Part shown: positions 7,336-14,450 of the stretch, one piece after another
Layout of the letters: each line of letters starts with the position of its first letter
Numbering within the stretch: the first letter of the stretch is position 1
Assembly: GCA_007121485.1 (NCBI GenBank)
Contig: SKKM01000278.1
Span: forward strand, 1 to 25,144
Origin: Wenzhouxiangella sp.
GTDB taxonomy: Bacteria > Pseudomonadota > Gammaproteobacteria > Xanthomonadales > Wenzhouxiangellaceae
Direction: 5' to 3'
DNA: 25,144 nucleotides
Translations under genes and position numbers: made by a program
The notes under the pieces: model-generated
The model's input: the letters and a program-made list of their open reading frames with translations, nothing else
Told to the model about the DNA's origin: nothing
The model's database searches: none

Positions 7336-8640
7336 TCAGGTAACGGCCAGCTCTCGCCGCCGGCGGGCGGCCAGCACCACGAAGGTCACCGCTCCGCCCA
7401 GGGTCAGGGTGAACGGGAACAATAGCACCCAGCGCCCCAGGCCCGGTTGACGCGCCTCCAGCGCCTGGTAGACCAGTACGCCGGCCAGCGGCGCCAGCAG
7501 GCCGCGGATGCCGGTCAGGGTGACGTGGATGCCCATGTACAGGGTTGACTGATCGTCGGTGGCGAAGTCGTTGTGGCCCAGGTTCCAGCCCAGCTTGCCG
7601 CCGGCAAAGGCCGCCCCCAGCGCCAGTGAGCCGACCCAGAACAGCCAGTCTTGTCCGCTGCCGGCGGCCACGGTGAACAGGCCCAGGGTGAGCACGAAGG
7701 CCCAGGCCTGGCGCGCCCGATAGTCGAGGATGTGGACCGAGTCGATCCGGCGTGCCCAGATCGGCGTGAACACGGCCAGGGTCAGCAGCGGCAGGGTGGT
7801 GGTGATCATGACCTGGTTGAAGCGGCTGAAGCCGAACTGCTCGGTCAGCAGGATGACCAGCAGGGCGACCACCATCAAATTGCCGCTGCCGAAGGCGAAC
7901 ATCGTGATCATGTAGCGCCGGTACCAGCGATCCGTCCTGAGAATGCCCAGCGCGGCGCGCAGCTGACCGCCGCGGCGGGTGGCCCGCTGGTCCAGTTCCT
8001 GCCGCCGCAGGCGTCCACCCCGGCGGATGCGGACCCTGCGGTAGCGGTGGGCGGCCAGCAGGCCCAGCATGCCGGCCAGCGGAAACAGCACGCGCCAGGA
8101 CTCCTCCCAGATCGAAATCAGCAGCCCGATCGCGGCCGCGGTGACGGCGATGATGACCGAGTAGATCACGGTGATGCGGCCGGTGATCTGTCCGCGCACA
8201 TGGCGCGGGAAATTGGCGCGCCAGATCGCCGCGCGCAAGGTGATCACCCCGGCCCAGCTCAGGCGGCTGGCGATCATGGCCGCGGTGATCAGCACCAGTC
8301 CCAGGACGTTGACCGGGGCAAACGCCATGACCACCAGGAAGACCGCCGTCAAGGCCTTGCAGGCCGCCACCCACGCCGTCCGGTCCCGACCCTCGGCCAG
8401 CCCGGAAATCCACAGCGAGGCGATGTTGGCGAAGGCCGGGGCGCCGGCCACCAGGGCCACGGCCAGGTTGACCCAGACCGCATCGGCCACGCCATCGAAC
8501 TGGGTCTTGACGATCACGCCGACCAGACCCCCTTCCAACGCCCCGAGGGCCACGGCCATGGTGGCGTTGGCCGAGACCTCGCGCGGCATCAGGGTACGGG
8601 CAATGAACGGCAGGCGGGCCGGGTCGGTGGAAGCGGGCAT
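7336..8640 (-). CDS. MFS transporter
   Basis: A 434-residue inner-membrane protein with about 12 hydrophobic helices in two halves. A long basic cytoplasmic loop rich in Arg (RYRRVRIRRGGRLRRQELDQR, about residues 202-222) separates them, as in major facilitator superfamily carriers. I recognise the fold class but not the substrate. ATG 8640 starts a short polar N-terminus before the first helix. Its 5' end is divergent from the thioesterase gene, 50 bases away, so both promoters must be compact; on this strand TACAAT (8654-8649) resembles a -10 but would leave almost no leader. Co-transcription with the downstream aminopeptidase could link peptide cleavage with uptake or export, as conjecture. 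Confidence 0.85.
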   Translation of the reverse strand: MPASTDPARLPFIARTLMPREVSANATMAVALGALEGGLVGVIVKTQFDGVADAVWVNLAVALVAGAPAFANIASLWISGLAEGRDRTAWVAACKALTAVFLVVMAFAPVNVLGLVLITAAMIASRLSWAGVITLRAAIWRANFPRHVRGQITGRITVIYSVIIAVTAAAIGLLISIWEESWRVLFPLAGMLGLLAAHRYRRVRIRRGGRLRRQELDQRATRRGGQLRAALGILRTDRWYRRYMITMFAFGSGNLMVVALLVILLTEQFGFSRFNQVMITTTLPLLTLAVFTPIWARRIDSVHILDYRARQAWAFVLTLGLFTVAAGSGQDWLFWVGSLALGAAFAGGKLGWNLGHNDFATDDQSTLYMGIHVTLTGIRGLLAPLAGVLVYQALEARQPGLGRWVLLFPFTLTLGGAVTFVVLAARRRRELAVT

Positions 8641-8690
8641 GGAACGGGATTGTAAGCCGCAGCCATCGTGCAGCGCGCTAAGATGCCGTC

Positions 8691-9188
8691 ATGGACATGC
8701 ATCAATCGGCCGATTTCGAGGGCGAGCGCCAATGGCTGGAGCCGCTGCTGCGCGAGCGGATCCCGCTGGCAGGCACCATGGATCTGCGCATCGCCCGGCT
8801 GGACGAGCGCGGCATCCGGCTGGCTTTCCCGCTGGCGCCCAGCGTCAACGACAAAGGCACGGCCTTTGGCGGCGCGCTGGCCAGCGCCATGATCCTGGCC
8901 GGCTGGGCGCTGCCGCGCCTGTTGCTCAAGCGCCATCAGCTGCCGGCCGAACTGGTGATCGGTCGTTGCGAGCTGCGATTCCTGGCGCCCGTGCACGGCG
9001 CCTACAGCGCCGTCTGCGACTGGCCGTCGGCCCAGGCGCTGGAGGACTTCCTGGCGGGCACGCGAGACCGGGGCAAGGGCCGGCTCGATCTTGGCGCGGA
9101 AATTCATGCCGACGGCCAACTGGCCGCAACCCTTCAGGCCCGTTATGCTGCACTTTTTGCCCCCGCCACCGGAGAAACCCGCACATGA
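8691..9188 (+). CDS. YiiD C-terminal-type thioesterase (hot-dog fold)
   Basis: A 165-residue protein of the thioesterase family related to the C-terminal domain of E. coli YiiD. The characteristic block is NDKGTAFGGALASAMILAGW (about residues 57-76), followed by the strand ELVIGRCELRFLAPV. It presumably hydrolyses an acyl-CoA or acyl-ACP in the cytoplasm; the substrate is unknown. Internal ATGs follow soon after the start (MDMHQ), and the first is used here. Its stop overlaps the next gene's start as ATGA, so the lipoprotein is translationally coupled to it. A TAAGAT hexamer just upstream (8679-8684) is a possible -10 but has no partner. Confidence 0.8.
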   Translation: MDMHQSADFEGERQWLEPLLRERIPLAGTMDLRIARLDERGIRLAFPLAPSVNDKGTAFGGALASAMILAGWALPRLLLKRHQLPAELVIGRCELRFLAPVHGAYSAVCDWPSAQALEDFLAGTRDRGKGRLDLGAEIHADGQLAATLQARYAALFAPATGETRT

Positions 9189-9604
9189 ACCGTAGACTTT
9201 GCCGCTGGCTGGTCGCCGTACTGATGCTCCTTGGCCTGGCCGCCTGCGGCGGCAACCAGGTCCAGCGGGTCGGCGTCGAAACCATGGACAACTGGGAAAC
9301 CCTGGTGCGCTGGAGCCAGTTCGACGCGCTGCTGGATTACATCCATCCCGACTTCCTGGAGGAAAACCCGATCACACAGCTGGACGTGGATCGCCTGCAC
9401 CAGTTCCGGGTCACCCAGTATCGAGTCCGCCAGATCGTGGCCGCGCCCGACGGCCTGAGCGTCGATCGCATGGTCCGGATTCGCATGTTCCACGTCCACT
9501 CCTCGCAGGAACGCGTGGTCGATCATCTTGAAGTCTGGCGCTATGATGAAGAACGGCGGGCCTGGCTGTTGCACTCCGGGCTGCCCGATCCGCGTCGGAG
9601 TTGA
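9185..9604 (+). CDS. Lipoprotein of unknown function
   Basis: A 139-residue lipoprotein: MNRRLCRWLVAVLMLLGLAAC is a signal peptide ending in the lipobox LAAC, with Cys21 lipidated. The residue after Cys is Gly rather than Asp, so outer-membrane sorting is expected. The mature domain is mixed alpha/beta with many aromatic and acidic residues (WETLVRWSQFDALLDYIHPD) and looks like a small NTF2/SnoaL-type cone fold, but that is only a guess. I do not know a function. ATG 9185 overlaps the thioesterase stop by 4 bases (ATGA), and the ParA-like gene starts 26 bases after its stop, so the three form one operon. Confidence 0.8.
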   Translation: MNRRLCRWLVAVLMLLGLAACGGNQVQRVGVETMDNWETLVRWSQFDALLDYIHPDFLEENPITQLDVDRLHQFRVTQYRVRQIVAAPDGLSVDRMVRIRMFHVHSSQERVVDHLEVWRYDEERRAWLLHSGLPDPRRS

Positions 9605-9630
9605 TATCGAACCACGGGAGGCACTCCAGC

Positions 9631-10320
9631 ATGCGAACCATCGCCATCATCAATGCCAAGGGCGGCTGCGGGAAGACCACCATCGCCACCAGCCTGGCCG
9701 CCGCACTGGCCTGGGAGGGGCACTCCGTGGCCCTTGCCGACATGGACCCGCAGCAGTCGACGAACGACTGGCTCAAGCACCGACCCGACAGTTACCCCGC
9801 CCTGCTCGGGGTGGCGGCGGAAAGCGGCGCACGGCCAGCCGCGGAAACCGACACCCTGATCATCGATACGCCGGCCGGACTGGCCGGCAACGAACTGGAG
9901 CAGATCATCAAGCGCGCCCAGACCGTGCTGGTGCCGGTCATGCCCTCACCGGTCGACATGCGCGCGGCCTGGCGTTTCTTGAGTCATCTGCAGGAAATCC
10001 GCGCCGTACGCAGCGGCGACACCGTGGTCGGCCTGGTCGCCAACCGGGTACGTCCGCAGACCATCATCTACCGCCAACTGACCGGCTTCCTCGAGGGCTT
10101 CCGGGTGCCGGTGGTCGGCCAGTTACGCGACTCCATGAACTACGTGCGCGCGTTCGAAAAGGGTCTGGCCGTGGCCGACCTGCCGCCCTACCTGGCCTTC
10201 CACGACTGGGAAGAGTGGGAGACCGTGCTGGCCTGGATCCGCTCCAAAAAATCGCAGGGCAAGGGCGCCAGCCCGTCCAGCCTGCTCAGTGCGGCCATGC
10301 AGCGCTTGACCGGGGGCTGA
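9631..10320 (+). CDS. Orphan ParA/MinD-family ATPase
   Basis: A 229-residue deviant-Walker ATPase. The P-loop is KGGCGKTT (residues 10-17) with the signature lysine at 10, switch I DMDPQQS (37-43) and Walker B TLIIDTPAGL (75-84). No N-terminal helix-turn-helix is present, so it is a short ParA of the Soj/McdA/VirC1 type. ATG 9631 is preceded by GGGAGG (9616-9621) at a 9-base spacing; an upstream TTG start adds unconserved residues. There is no ParB, parS or plasmid gene here, so it is unlikely to be a partition system. Such orphans often position large complexes on the nucleoid or at a pole. The partner could be the co-transcribed lipoprotein or thioesterase, untested. Confidence 0.85.
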   Translation: MRTIAIINAKGGCGKTTIATSLAAALAWEGHSVALADMDPQQSTNDWLKHRPDSYPALLGVAAESGARPAAETDTLIIDTPAGLAGNELEQIIKRAQTVLVPVMPSPVDMRAAWRFLSHLQEIRAVRSGDTVVGLVANRVRPQTIIYRQLTGFLEGFRVPVVGQLRDSMNYVRAFEKGLAVADLPPYLAFHDWEEWETVLAWIRSKKSQGKGASPSSLLSAAMQRLTGG

Positions 10321-10330
10321 GATCGGTTCG

Positions 10331-10418
10331 GATCAGGCCGCTTCGCTGCCAAGCGGGTTTCTGATCAAGCCGCTTCGCGGCTGAGAGAGTTCCTTGTCAA
10401 GCCGCTTCGCGGCTGATC
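10331..10418. repeat. Tandem ~33-bp hairpin repeat between convergent genes
   Basis: Three successive units start at 10331, 10363 and 10396, 32-33 bases apart. Units 2 and 3 share TCAAGCCGCTTCGCGGCTGA exactly; unit 1 is degenerate. Each intact unit contains AGCCGC-TTC-GCGGCT, a 6-pair hairpin with a 3-base loop. The array fills the gap after the ParA-like gene (stop 10320), and the third unit forms the last codons and stop of the opposing phosphoesterase gene. It may act as a bidirectional transcription-end structure. Repeats and overlap are seen directly. Confidence 0.65.
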
Positions 10419-11206
10419 ATGGGCGGCAAGGTTTTCAGCACGGCGCTGCGGTCAGCGCAGTGGACCAGCTCGATGCTGCCGTCATGATGCTCCAGCAGGG
10501 CCGTGCAGCTCTCGACCCAGTCGCCGCAGTTCAGGTAGTTCACGCCGTTGATCACGGCGATCTCGGGCCGGTGGATGTGGCCGCAAATCAGGCCGTCGAC
10601 CTGCTGGCGCTGCGCTTCCAGGGCGACTGCCCGCTCGAACTTGCTGATGTACTTGACCGCGTTCTTGACCCTATGCTTCAGGAAGGCGGCCAGGGACCAG
10701 TAGTCGTACCCAAATTGTGCCCGCACCCGGTTGACGAGGCCGTTGGCGCGTAGCAGCGTGTCATAAACGCCGGCGCCCAGCTTGCCCAGCCAGCGTGAGT
10801 TCAAAACGGCGGCATCGAACTGATCACCGTGCATGACGAGAAAGCGCCGGCCGTCGGCGGTCTGGTGGACCAGCTGGTTGCGCACCTCGACATTGCCCAG
10901 GGTCATGCCGTCGTAGCCACGCATGGCCTCGTCGTGGTTGCCGGGGATGAAGTACACCTCGGTGCCATGCTTGGCCTTGCCGAGGATGGAGCGCACCACA
11001 TTGTTGTGGTCCTGGGGCCAGAAGCGGCGCTTCTTCAGGGACCAGAAGTCGACGATGTCGCCGACCAGGTAGAGCTTCTCGCAGCGCATCTGGCGCAGAA
11101 ACTTGAGCAGATGATCGGCGCTGCAGCCGGAATAGCCCAGGTGCACATCGGAGATCCAGATCGATCGCACGTGGCGCTTGAAGGGAAAAGCATGAACGGT
11201 TTCCAT
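10397..11206 (-). CDS. LpxH-like metallophosphoesterase (UDP-2,3-diacylglucosamine diphosphatase family)
   Basis: A 269-residue calcineurin-type phosphoesterase with the full metal-site series: SDVHLG (Asp20, His22), LVGDIVDFW (Asp50), PGNHDE (Asn90-Asp92), MHGDQFD (His126, Asp128) and CGHIHRP (His210, His212). The long helical insert and the CEKLYLVGDIVDFW context fit the LpxH-like branch that removes UMP from UDP-diacylglucosamine in lipid A synthesis, but this sub-branch is longer than E. coli LpxH and has GNHD where that enzyme has GNRD. The exact substrate is therefore uncertain. ATG 11206 is used; a GTG at 11212 is in frame. A 13-base palindrome (11217-11229) lies directly upstream. The last six residues (ISREAA) and the stop come from a repeat unit. 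Confidence 0.85.
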   Translation of the reverse strand: METVHAFPFKRHVRSIWISDVHLGYSGCSADHLLKFLRQMRCEKLYLVGDIVDFWSLKKRRFWPQDHNNVVRSILGKAKHGTEVYFIPGNHDEAMRGYDGMTLGNVEVRNQLVHQTADGRRFLVMHGDQFDAAVLNSRWLGKLGAGVYDTLLRANGLVNRVRAQFGYDYWSLAAFLKHRVKNAVKYISKFERAVALEAQRQQVDGLICGHIHRPEIAVINGVNYLNCGDWVESCTALLEHHDGSIELVHCADRSAVLKTLPPMISREAA

Positions 11207-11216
11207 CAGCACGTGC

Positions 11217-11229
11217 CCAGGTGACCTGG
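11217..11229. promoter_or_regulatory. 13-bp palindrome before the phosphoesterase start
   Basis: CCAGGT-G-ACCTGG is a perfect palindrome around a central base, ending about 10 bases before the phosphoesterase ATG on the minus strand. It covers the only AGG-type ribosome-binding candidate there. It could be an operator or a structure that hides the ribosome-binding site; no known regulator is recognised. Confidence 0.35.
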
Positions 11230-11284
11230 ATCTGCAGGCTAGACCTCCTGCCTGTCAATCTTGTTGCGGCGGCTTGACGATTGG

Positions 11285-11312
11285 GTGACAGTCACGGTCA
11301 TCACGCTGTCAC
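11285..11312. promoter_or_regulatory. GTGAC-rich inverted repeat upstream of the AI-2E-type gene
   Basis: GTGACAG (11285-11291) and CTGTCAC (11306-11312) are exact inverse copies 14 bases apart. The left part also forms its own palindrome, GTGAC-A-GTCAC (11285-11295). The site lies in the divergent gap between the phosphoesterase and the AI-2E-type gene, just after a TTGACG hexamer (11274-11279). The arrangement looks like a repressor or activator site. No identity is assigned. Confidence 0.35.
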
Positions 11313-11362
11313 TGTGGCTGCGCAGACTGCTGCCGCACCCGCCGCGACGGAGCGCAAGCGCC

Positions 11363-12415
11363 ATGTCTGCCCTGCCCTCGGGCCGCCTGCCGGCCAGTCC
11401 CCTGCAGACCCTGCTGGCCCTGGCCGCCGTCATCGTGATTGCCGCCGGCATGAAGGCCGCGGCCGGCCTGTTGATCCCCTTCCTGCTGGCCGGCTTCATC
11501 ACCGTGATCTGCCTGCCGGCCCTCAATGGCCTCAAGAATCGCGGGCTGCCCGGCTGGCTGGCCATCAGCCTGATCCTGCTGGTGCTGCTGGTCGGCGGCT
11601 ATCTGCTGGTGGTGCTGCTGACCGCCTCGCTGGACGGCTTCCTGTCGCGGCTGCCGCGCTACGAGCAGCGCCTGGAGCTGTTGCTGGAAGAACTTCGGCC
11701 GGCCCTGGTCGGCATGGGCATGGACGACGAGTGGCTGGAGATGCCGCGGCTGCTGGAGCCGGGCAACATCATGGCGCTGCTCGGCAATCTGGCCGGCGGC
11801 ATCCGCGTGATGCTTTCACACGGGCTGGTGGTGTTCCTGACCGTGATCTTCATGCTGCTGGAAGCCCACACTCTGCCCGACCGCATCCGCAGCGTGGCGC
11901 GCGACCCCGAGCGCACCTCAAAGCTGCTGGCCGGCTTCGTGCAGGACCTCTATCGCTACCTGGGCATCAAGGCGCTGACCAGCCTGGCCACCGGCGTGCT
12001 GATCGGTGTCTGGCTGTGGATCTTCGATGTGGACTTCGCCCTGCTGTGGGGCGTGCTGGCCTTCCTGCTCAATTTCATCCCGACCATCGGCTCGCTGGTC
12101 GCGGCGGTGCCCGGCATCCTGGTTGCCCTGATCCAGCACGGCACCGGCACCGCGATCTGGGTGCTCGTGGGCTATGTGGTCGTCAACCAGGCCATCGGCA
12201 GCCTGCTCGAGCCGAAGATCCTCGGCGACCGGCTGGGCCTGTCGGCCCTCGTGGTCTTCATCTCGCTGGTGTTCTGGGGCTGGATTCTCGGCCCCGTCGG
12301 CATGTTCCTTGCCGTACCGCTGTCGATGATGCTCAAGATCGCCCTGGCCAGCCATCCGCGCACCGCGCCGATTGCGCGCCTGGTCAGCTCGGCGCCGACC
12401 CGGACGCGCCGCTGA
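11363..12415 (+). CDS. AI-2E/PerM-family membrane protein
   Basis: A 350-residue inner-membrane protein of the AI-2E transporter superfamily (PerM/YhhT/YdiK group; members include exporters of small molecules and Na+/H+ antiporters). It shows two or three N-terminal helices (ASPLQTLLALAAVIVIAAGM onward), a soluble helical stretch around residues 90-150 (LPRYEQRLELLLEELRP), then C-terminal helices with the family motif FLLNFIPTIGSLVAAVPGIL and NQAIGSLLEPKILGDRLGLS. The substrate cannot be told. The frame is open upstream from a TTG, but ATG 11363 with CGGAG about ten bases before it is the better start. It stands alone between a divergent promoter region and the molybdate locus. Confidence 0.88.
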   Translation: MSALPSGRLPASPLQTLLALAAVIVIAAGMKAAAGLLIPFLLAGFITVICLPALNGLKNRGLPGWLAISLILLVLLVGGYLLVVLLTASLDGFLSRLPRYEQRLELLLEELRPALVGMGMDDEWLEMPRLLEPGNIMALLGNLAGGIRVMLSHGLVVFLTVIFMLLEAHTLPDRIRSVARDPERTSKLLAGFVQDLYRYLGIKALTSLATGVLIGVWLWIFDVDFALLWGVLAFLLNFIPTIGSLVAAVPGILVALIQHGTGTAIWVLVGYVVVNQAIGSLLEPKILGDRLGLSALVVFISLVFWGWILGPVGMFLAVPLSMMLKIALASHPRTAPIARLVSSAPTRTRR

Positions 12416-12467
12416 GCCTGAGGCGGCGGCCGCGCAGGAAACCCGCTCCAGCAGGCGGAACTCGAGC

Positions 12468-12482
12468 CAGGGCGGCGCCCTG
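12468..12482. terminator. Possible hairpin terminator after the AI-2E-type gene
   Basis: CAGGGC-GGC-GCCCTG is a 6-pair stem with a 3-base loop, 52 bases past the stop of the preceding gene and before the mod promoter. No T-tract follows, so it could end transcription only with Rho or weakly. Confidence 0.25.
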
Positions 12483-12534
12483 ACGGCCGCTCAGGGTGCC
12501 TGCTTGACCGGGATCAAGAAAACCGCCGGCGACC

Positions 12535-12558
12535 CGTTATATCTTGCAAAACATAACG
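12535..12558. promoter_or_regulatory. ModE operator of the molybdate locus
   Basis: CGTTATAT, eight spacer bases, then ACATAACG. Both 8-base arms are identical to those I recall from the E. coli modABCD operator bound by molybdate-loaded ModE, and the outer six bases form a perfect inverted repeat (CGTTAT/ATAACG). It lies 21 bases before the modE start. Its left arm holds TTATAT, a plausible -10 hexamer, so bound ModE would block RNA polymerase. This predicts autoregulation and molybdate repression of modEABC. The sequence match is direct; the E. coli comparison is from memory. Confidence 0.85.
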
Positions 12559-12579
12559 GATCACGAACTGCCACCCGAC

Positions 12580-12936
12580 ATGAAGCAAGCGGAATTCAAG
12601 GGCCGATTCTGGCTCAGCATCGACGGTCACAGCTTCGCCGGCCGCGGCCGCATCAGCTTGCTGGAGCGGATCGCAGAGACCGGCTCGATCTCGGCCGCGG
12701 CGCGCGCCATGCGCATGAGCTACCGGGCGGCCTGGGACGCCATCGAGGCCATGAGTGCCCTGGCCGAGCAACCGCTGGTGTTGCGTCAGACCGGCGGCCG
12801 CCAGGGGGGCGGTACGCGCCTGACGCCTTATGGCGCCCGGGTCATCGAACAGTTCCGCCAGGCCGAAGCCGCCCACCGTCGGTTTCTCGGTGAACTGAGC
12901 GCATCGACCCGGATGGGTTCGGAAGCGCGTCGCTGA
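12580..12936 (+). CDS. modE: ModE-type regulator, DNA-binding domain only
   Basis: A 118-residue winged helix-turn-helix protein matching the N-terminal domain of ModE: LLERIAETGSISAAARAMRM followed by SYRAAWDAIEAMSALAEQPL, then RQTGGRQGGGTRLTPYGARVIEQFR. It ends there, without the C-terminal MOP/TOBE repeats by which full-length ModE (about 260 residues) binds molybdate. How it senses metal is therefore unclear. A TTG start at 12544 would begin inside the operator, so ATG 12580 is chosen although no strong ribosome-binding site is visible. It is the first gene of modE-modA-modB-modC; modA begins about 30 bases after its stop. It probably controls its own operon through the operator just upstream. 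Confidence 0.9.
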   Translation: MKQAEFKGRFWLSIDGHSFAGRGRISLLERIAETGSISAAARAMRMSYRAAWDAIEAMSALAEQPLVLRQTGGRQGGGTRLTPYGARVIEQFRQAEAAHRRFLGELSASTRMGSEARR

Positions 12937-12968
12937 ATCACCCGATCCAGGACAGGACGCCATTGCGC

Positions 12969-13754
12969 ATGAGCCAGTTCTTGTTCCGCGCCGCCCTGCT
13001 GGCCCTGATGTGCCTGACCGGGAGCCCGGCTTTGTCGAACACGTTCACCATCGCCGCCGCCGCCGATCTGCGCTTTGCCCTCGACGAGATCATCGAGGCT
13101 TTCCGGGACCATCACCCGCAGTACCAGGTACGCGTGGTGTACGGCTCGTCCGGCAAGATGACCACGCAGATTCTCAACGGGGCGCCCTACGACCTGTTCT
13201 TCTCGGCCGACATCTCCTTTCCCGAACGCCTGCACGCGGCCGGCATGACCGCCAGCGACCCGGCGGTGTACGCGCTGGGCCGCATCGTGCTGTGGAGCAA
13301 CAGCCTGGATGCATCCAGCCTGAGCCTCGCCGACCTGGCCACCGATACCCGCATCCGCCGCATCGCCATTGCCCAGCCGGCCCACGCGCCCTACGGCCAG
13401 CGCGCCCGGGAAGCCCTGCAGGCTGCGGGCGTCTGGGACGCCGTGCAACCCAAGCTGGTATTCGGCGAAAACATCGCCCACGCCGCGCAGATGGTCGAAT
13501 CGGGCGCCGCCAACGTGGGCATCATCGCGCTGTCGCTGGCGCTGTTTCCGCGACTCGCCGAGCACCGCTACCATCTCATCGATGAGCAGCTGCACCAGCC
13601 GCTGACCCAGGGCTTCGTGGTGACCCGGCGCGGCGCCAACCGGCCGGGCGTTCAAGCCTTCAGCGAGTTCATGGCCGGCGAACAGGCGCATACGATCATG
13701 CGCCGCTTCGGCTTTGCCATGCCGGACGCTGACCGGCCGGGCAGGACGGACTGA
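12969..13754 (+). CDS. modA: Molybdate ABC transporter, periplasmic binding protein
   Basis: A 261-residue periplasmic protein that captures molybdate (or tungstate) and hands it to ModBC. The signal peptide MSQFLFRAALLALMCLTGSPALS is probably cleaved before NTF. Binding-site elements of ModA follow: AAAADLRFALDEI, YGSSGKMTTQI with serines expected to hold the oxyanion, and PYDLFFSADISFP; later GAANVGIIALSLAL. ATG 12969 is listed; an in-frame TTG at 12963 with AGGA 5 bases upstream is an equally serious candidate, so the N-terminus may carry two extra residues. The next gene, modB, begins 9 bases after the stop. Located downstream of modE and its operator, so repression under molybdate sufficiency is expected. 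Confidence 0.94.
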   Translation: MSQFLFRAALLALMCLTGSPALSNTFTIAAAADLRFALDEIIEAFRDHHPQYQVRVVYGSSGKMTTQILNGAPYDLFFSADISFPERLHAAGMTASDPAVYALGRIVLWSNSLDASSLSLADLATDTRIRRIAIAQPAHAPYGQRAREALQAAGVWDAVQPKLVFGENIAHAAQMVESGAANVGIIALSLALFPRLAEHRYHLIDEQLHQPLTQGFVVTRRGANRPGVQAFSEFMAGEQAHTIMRRFGFAMPDADRPGRTD

Positions 13755-13763
13755 CGGCACGGC

Positions 13764-14450
13764 ATGCTGGGACTGAGTCCAACCGACTGGCAGGCGATCG
13801 AGGTCACCCTGCGCCTGTGTGTCTACACCACGCTGATCCTGCTGGTCATCGCCACGCCGATTGCCTGGTGGCTGGCCGGGAATCGCTCGCCGGCGCGGGT
13901 GGTGGTACAGGCCATCGTCGCCCTGCCCCTGGTCCTGCCGCCGACGGTGCTGGGCTTTTACCTGTTGATCGTTCTGGGCCCGCGCGGCTGGATCGGCTCG
14001 ACCCTTGAAAGCCTGGGCCTGAACCATCTGGCGTTCAGCTTCGAGGGCATCCTGATCGCCTCGGTGATCTATTCCATGCCGTTTGCCGTGCAACCCCTGA
14101 CCGAGGCGTTCAGCAACCTGGGCCGGCGGCCGACCGAGGTGGCCAGCAGCCTGGGCGCCGGCCTGGTCGACCGCTTCTTCACCGTGATCCTGCCGCTGAC
14201 CAAGGGCGGCTTCGTGGTCGCGGCCACTCTGACCTTTGCCCATACCGCCGGCGAGTTCGGCGTCATCCTGATGCTGGGCGGCAGCATTCCGGGCGAGACG
14301 CAAGTGCTGTCGGTGCTGATCTACGACCACACCGAGGCGATGAACTACGAATCCGCCCACCGCCTGTCGTTTCTGCTGCTGATGTTTTCTTTCATCACCC
14401 TGTCGGTGATCTACGGCATCAACCGGCGCTTCGCCATTGCCAAGCTATGA
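13764..14450 (+). CDS. modB: Molybdate ABC transporter, permease
   Basis: A 228-residue inner-membrane permease with five or six hydrophobic helices, the normal ModB size. The ABC-permease EAA loop is visible at about residues 125-147 (EVASSLGAGLVDRFFTVILP), which docks on ModC. Other ModB hallmarks are ALPLVLPPTVLGFYLL and HTAGEFGVILMLGGSIPGET. It forms the channel through which molybdate passes from ModA. The ATG lies 9 bases after modA, and its stop overlaps the modC start as ATGA, consistent with a coupled modABC transporter operon. Confidence 0.95.
   Translation: MLGLSPTDWQAIEVTLRLCVYTTLILLVIATPIAWWLAGNRSPARVVVQAIVALPLVLPPTVLGFYLLIVLGPRGWIGSTLESLGLNHLAFSFEGILIASVIYSMPFAVQPLTEAFSNLGRRPTEVASSLGAGLVDRFFTVILPLTKGGFVVAATLTFAHTAGEFGVILMLGGSIPGETQVLSVLIYDHTEAMNYESAHRLSFLLLMFSFITLSVIYGINRRFAIAKL

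Noticed and set aside
7310..8413. N-terminal extension of the aminopeptidase frame through the MFS gene
   Set aside because: The extension reads as proline, arginine and glycine-rich shadow sequence in a different frame of the MFS transporter, while ATG 7309 opens a clean signal peptide.
8649..8684. Back-to-back promoters in the 50-base MFS/thioesterase gap
   Set aside because: TACAAT (minus) and TAAGAT (plus) resemble -10 hexamers, but neither has a credible -35 at 16-18 bases and both imply almost leaderless messages.
9631..10320. Plasmid or chromosome partition system
   Set aside because: There is no ParB gene and no obvious parS-like repeats nearby, and the neighbours are chromosomal metabolic genes.
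12544..12579. TTG start for modE
   Set aside because: It would start translation inside the operator and probably upstream of or at the transcription start. The extra residues are not conserved ModE sequence by eye.
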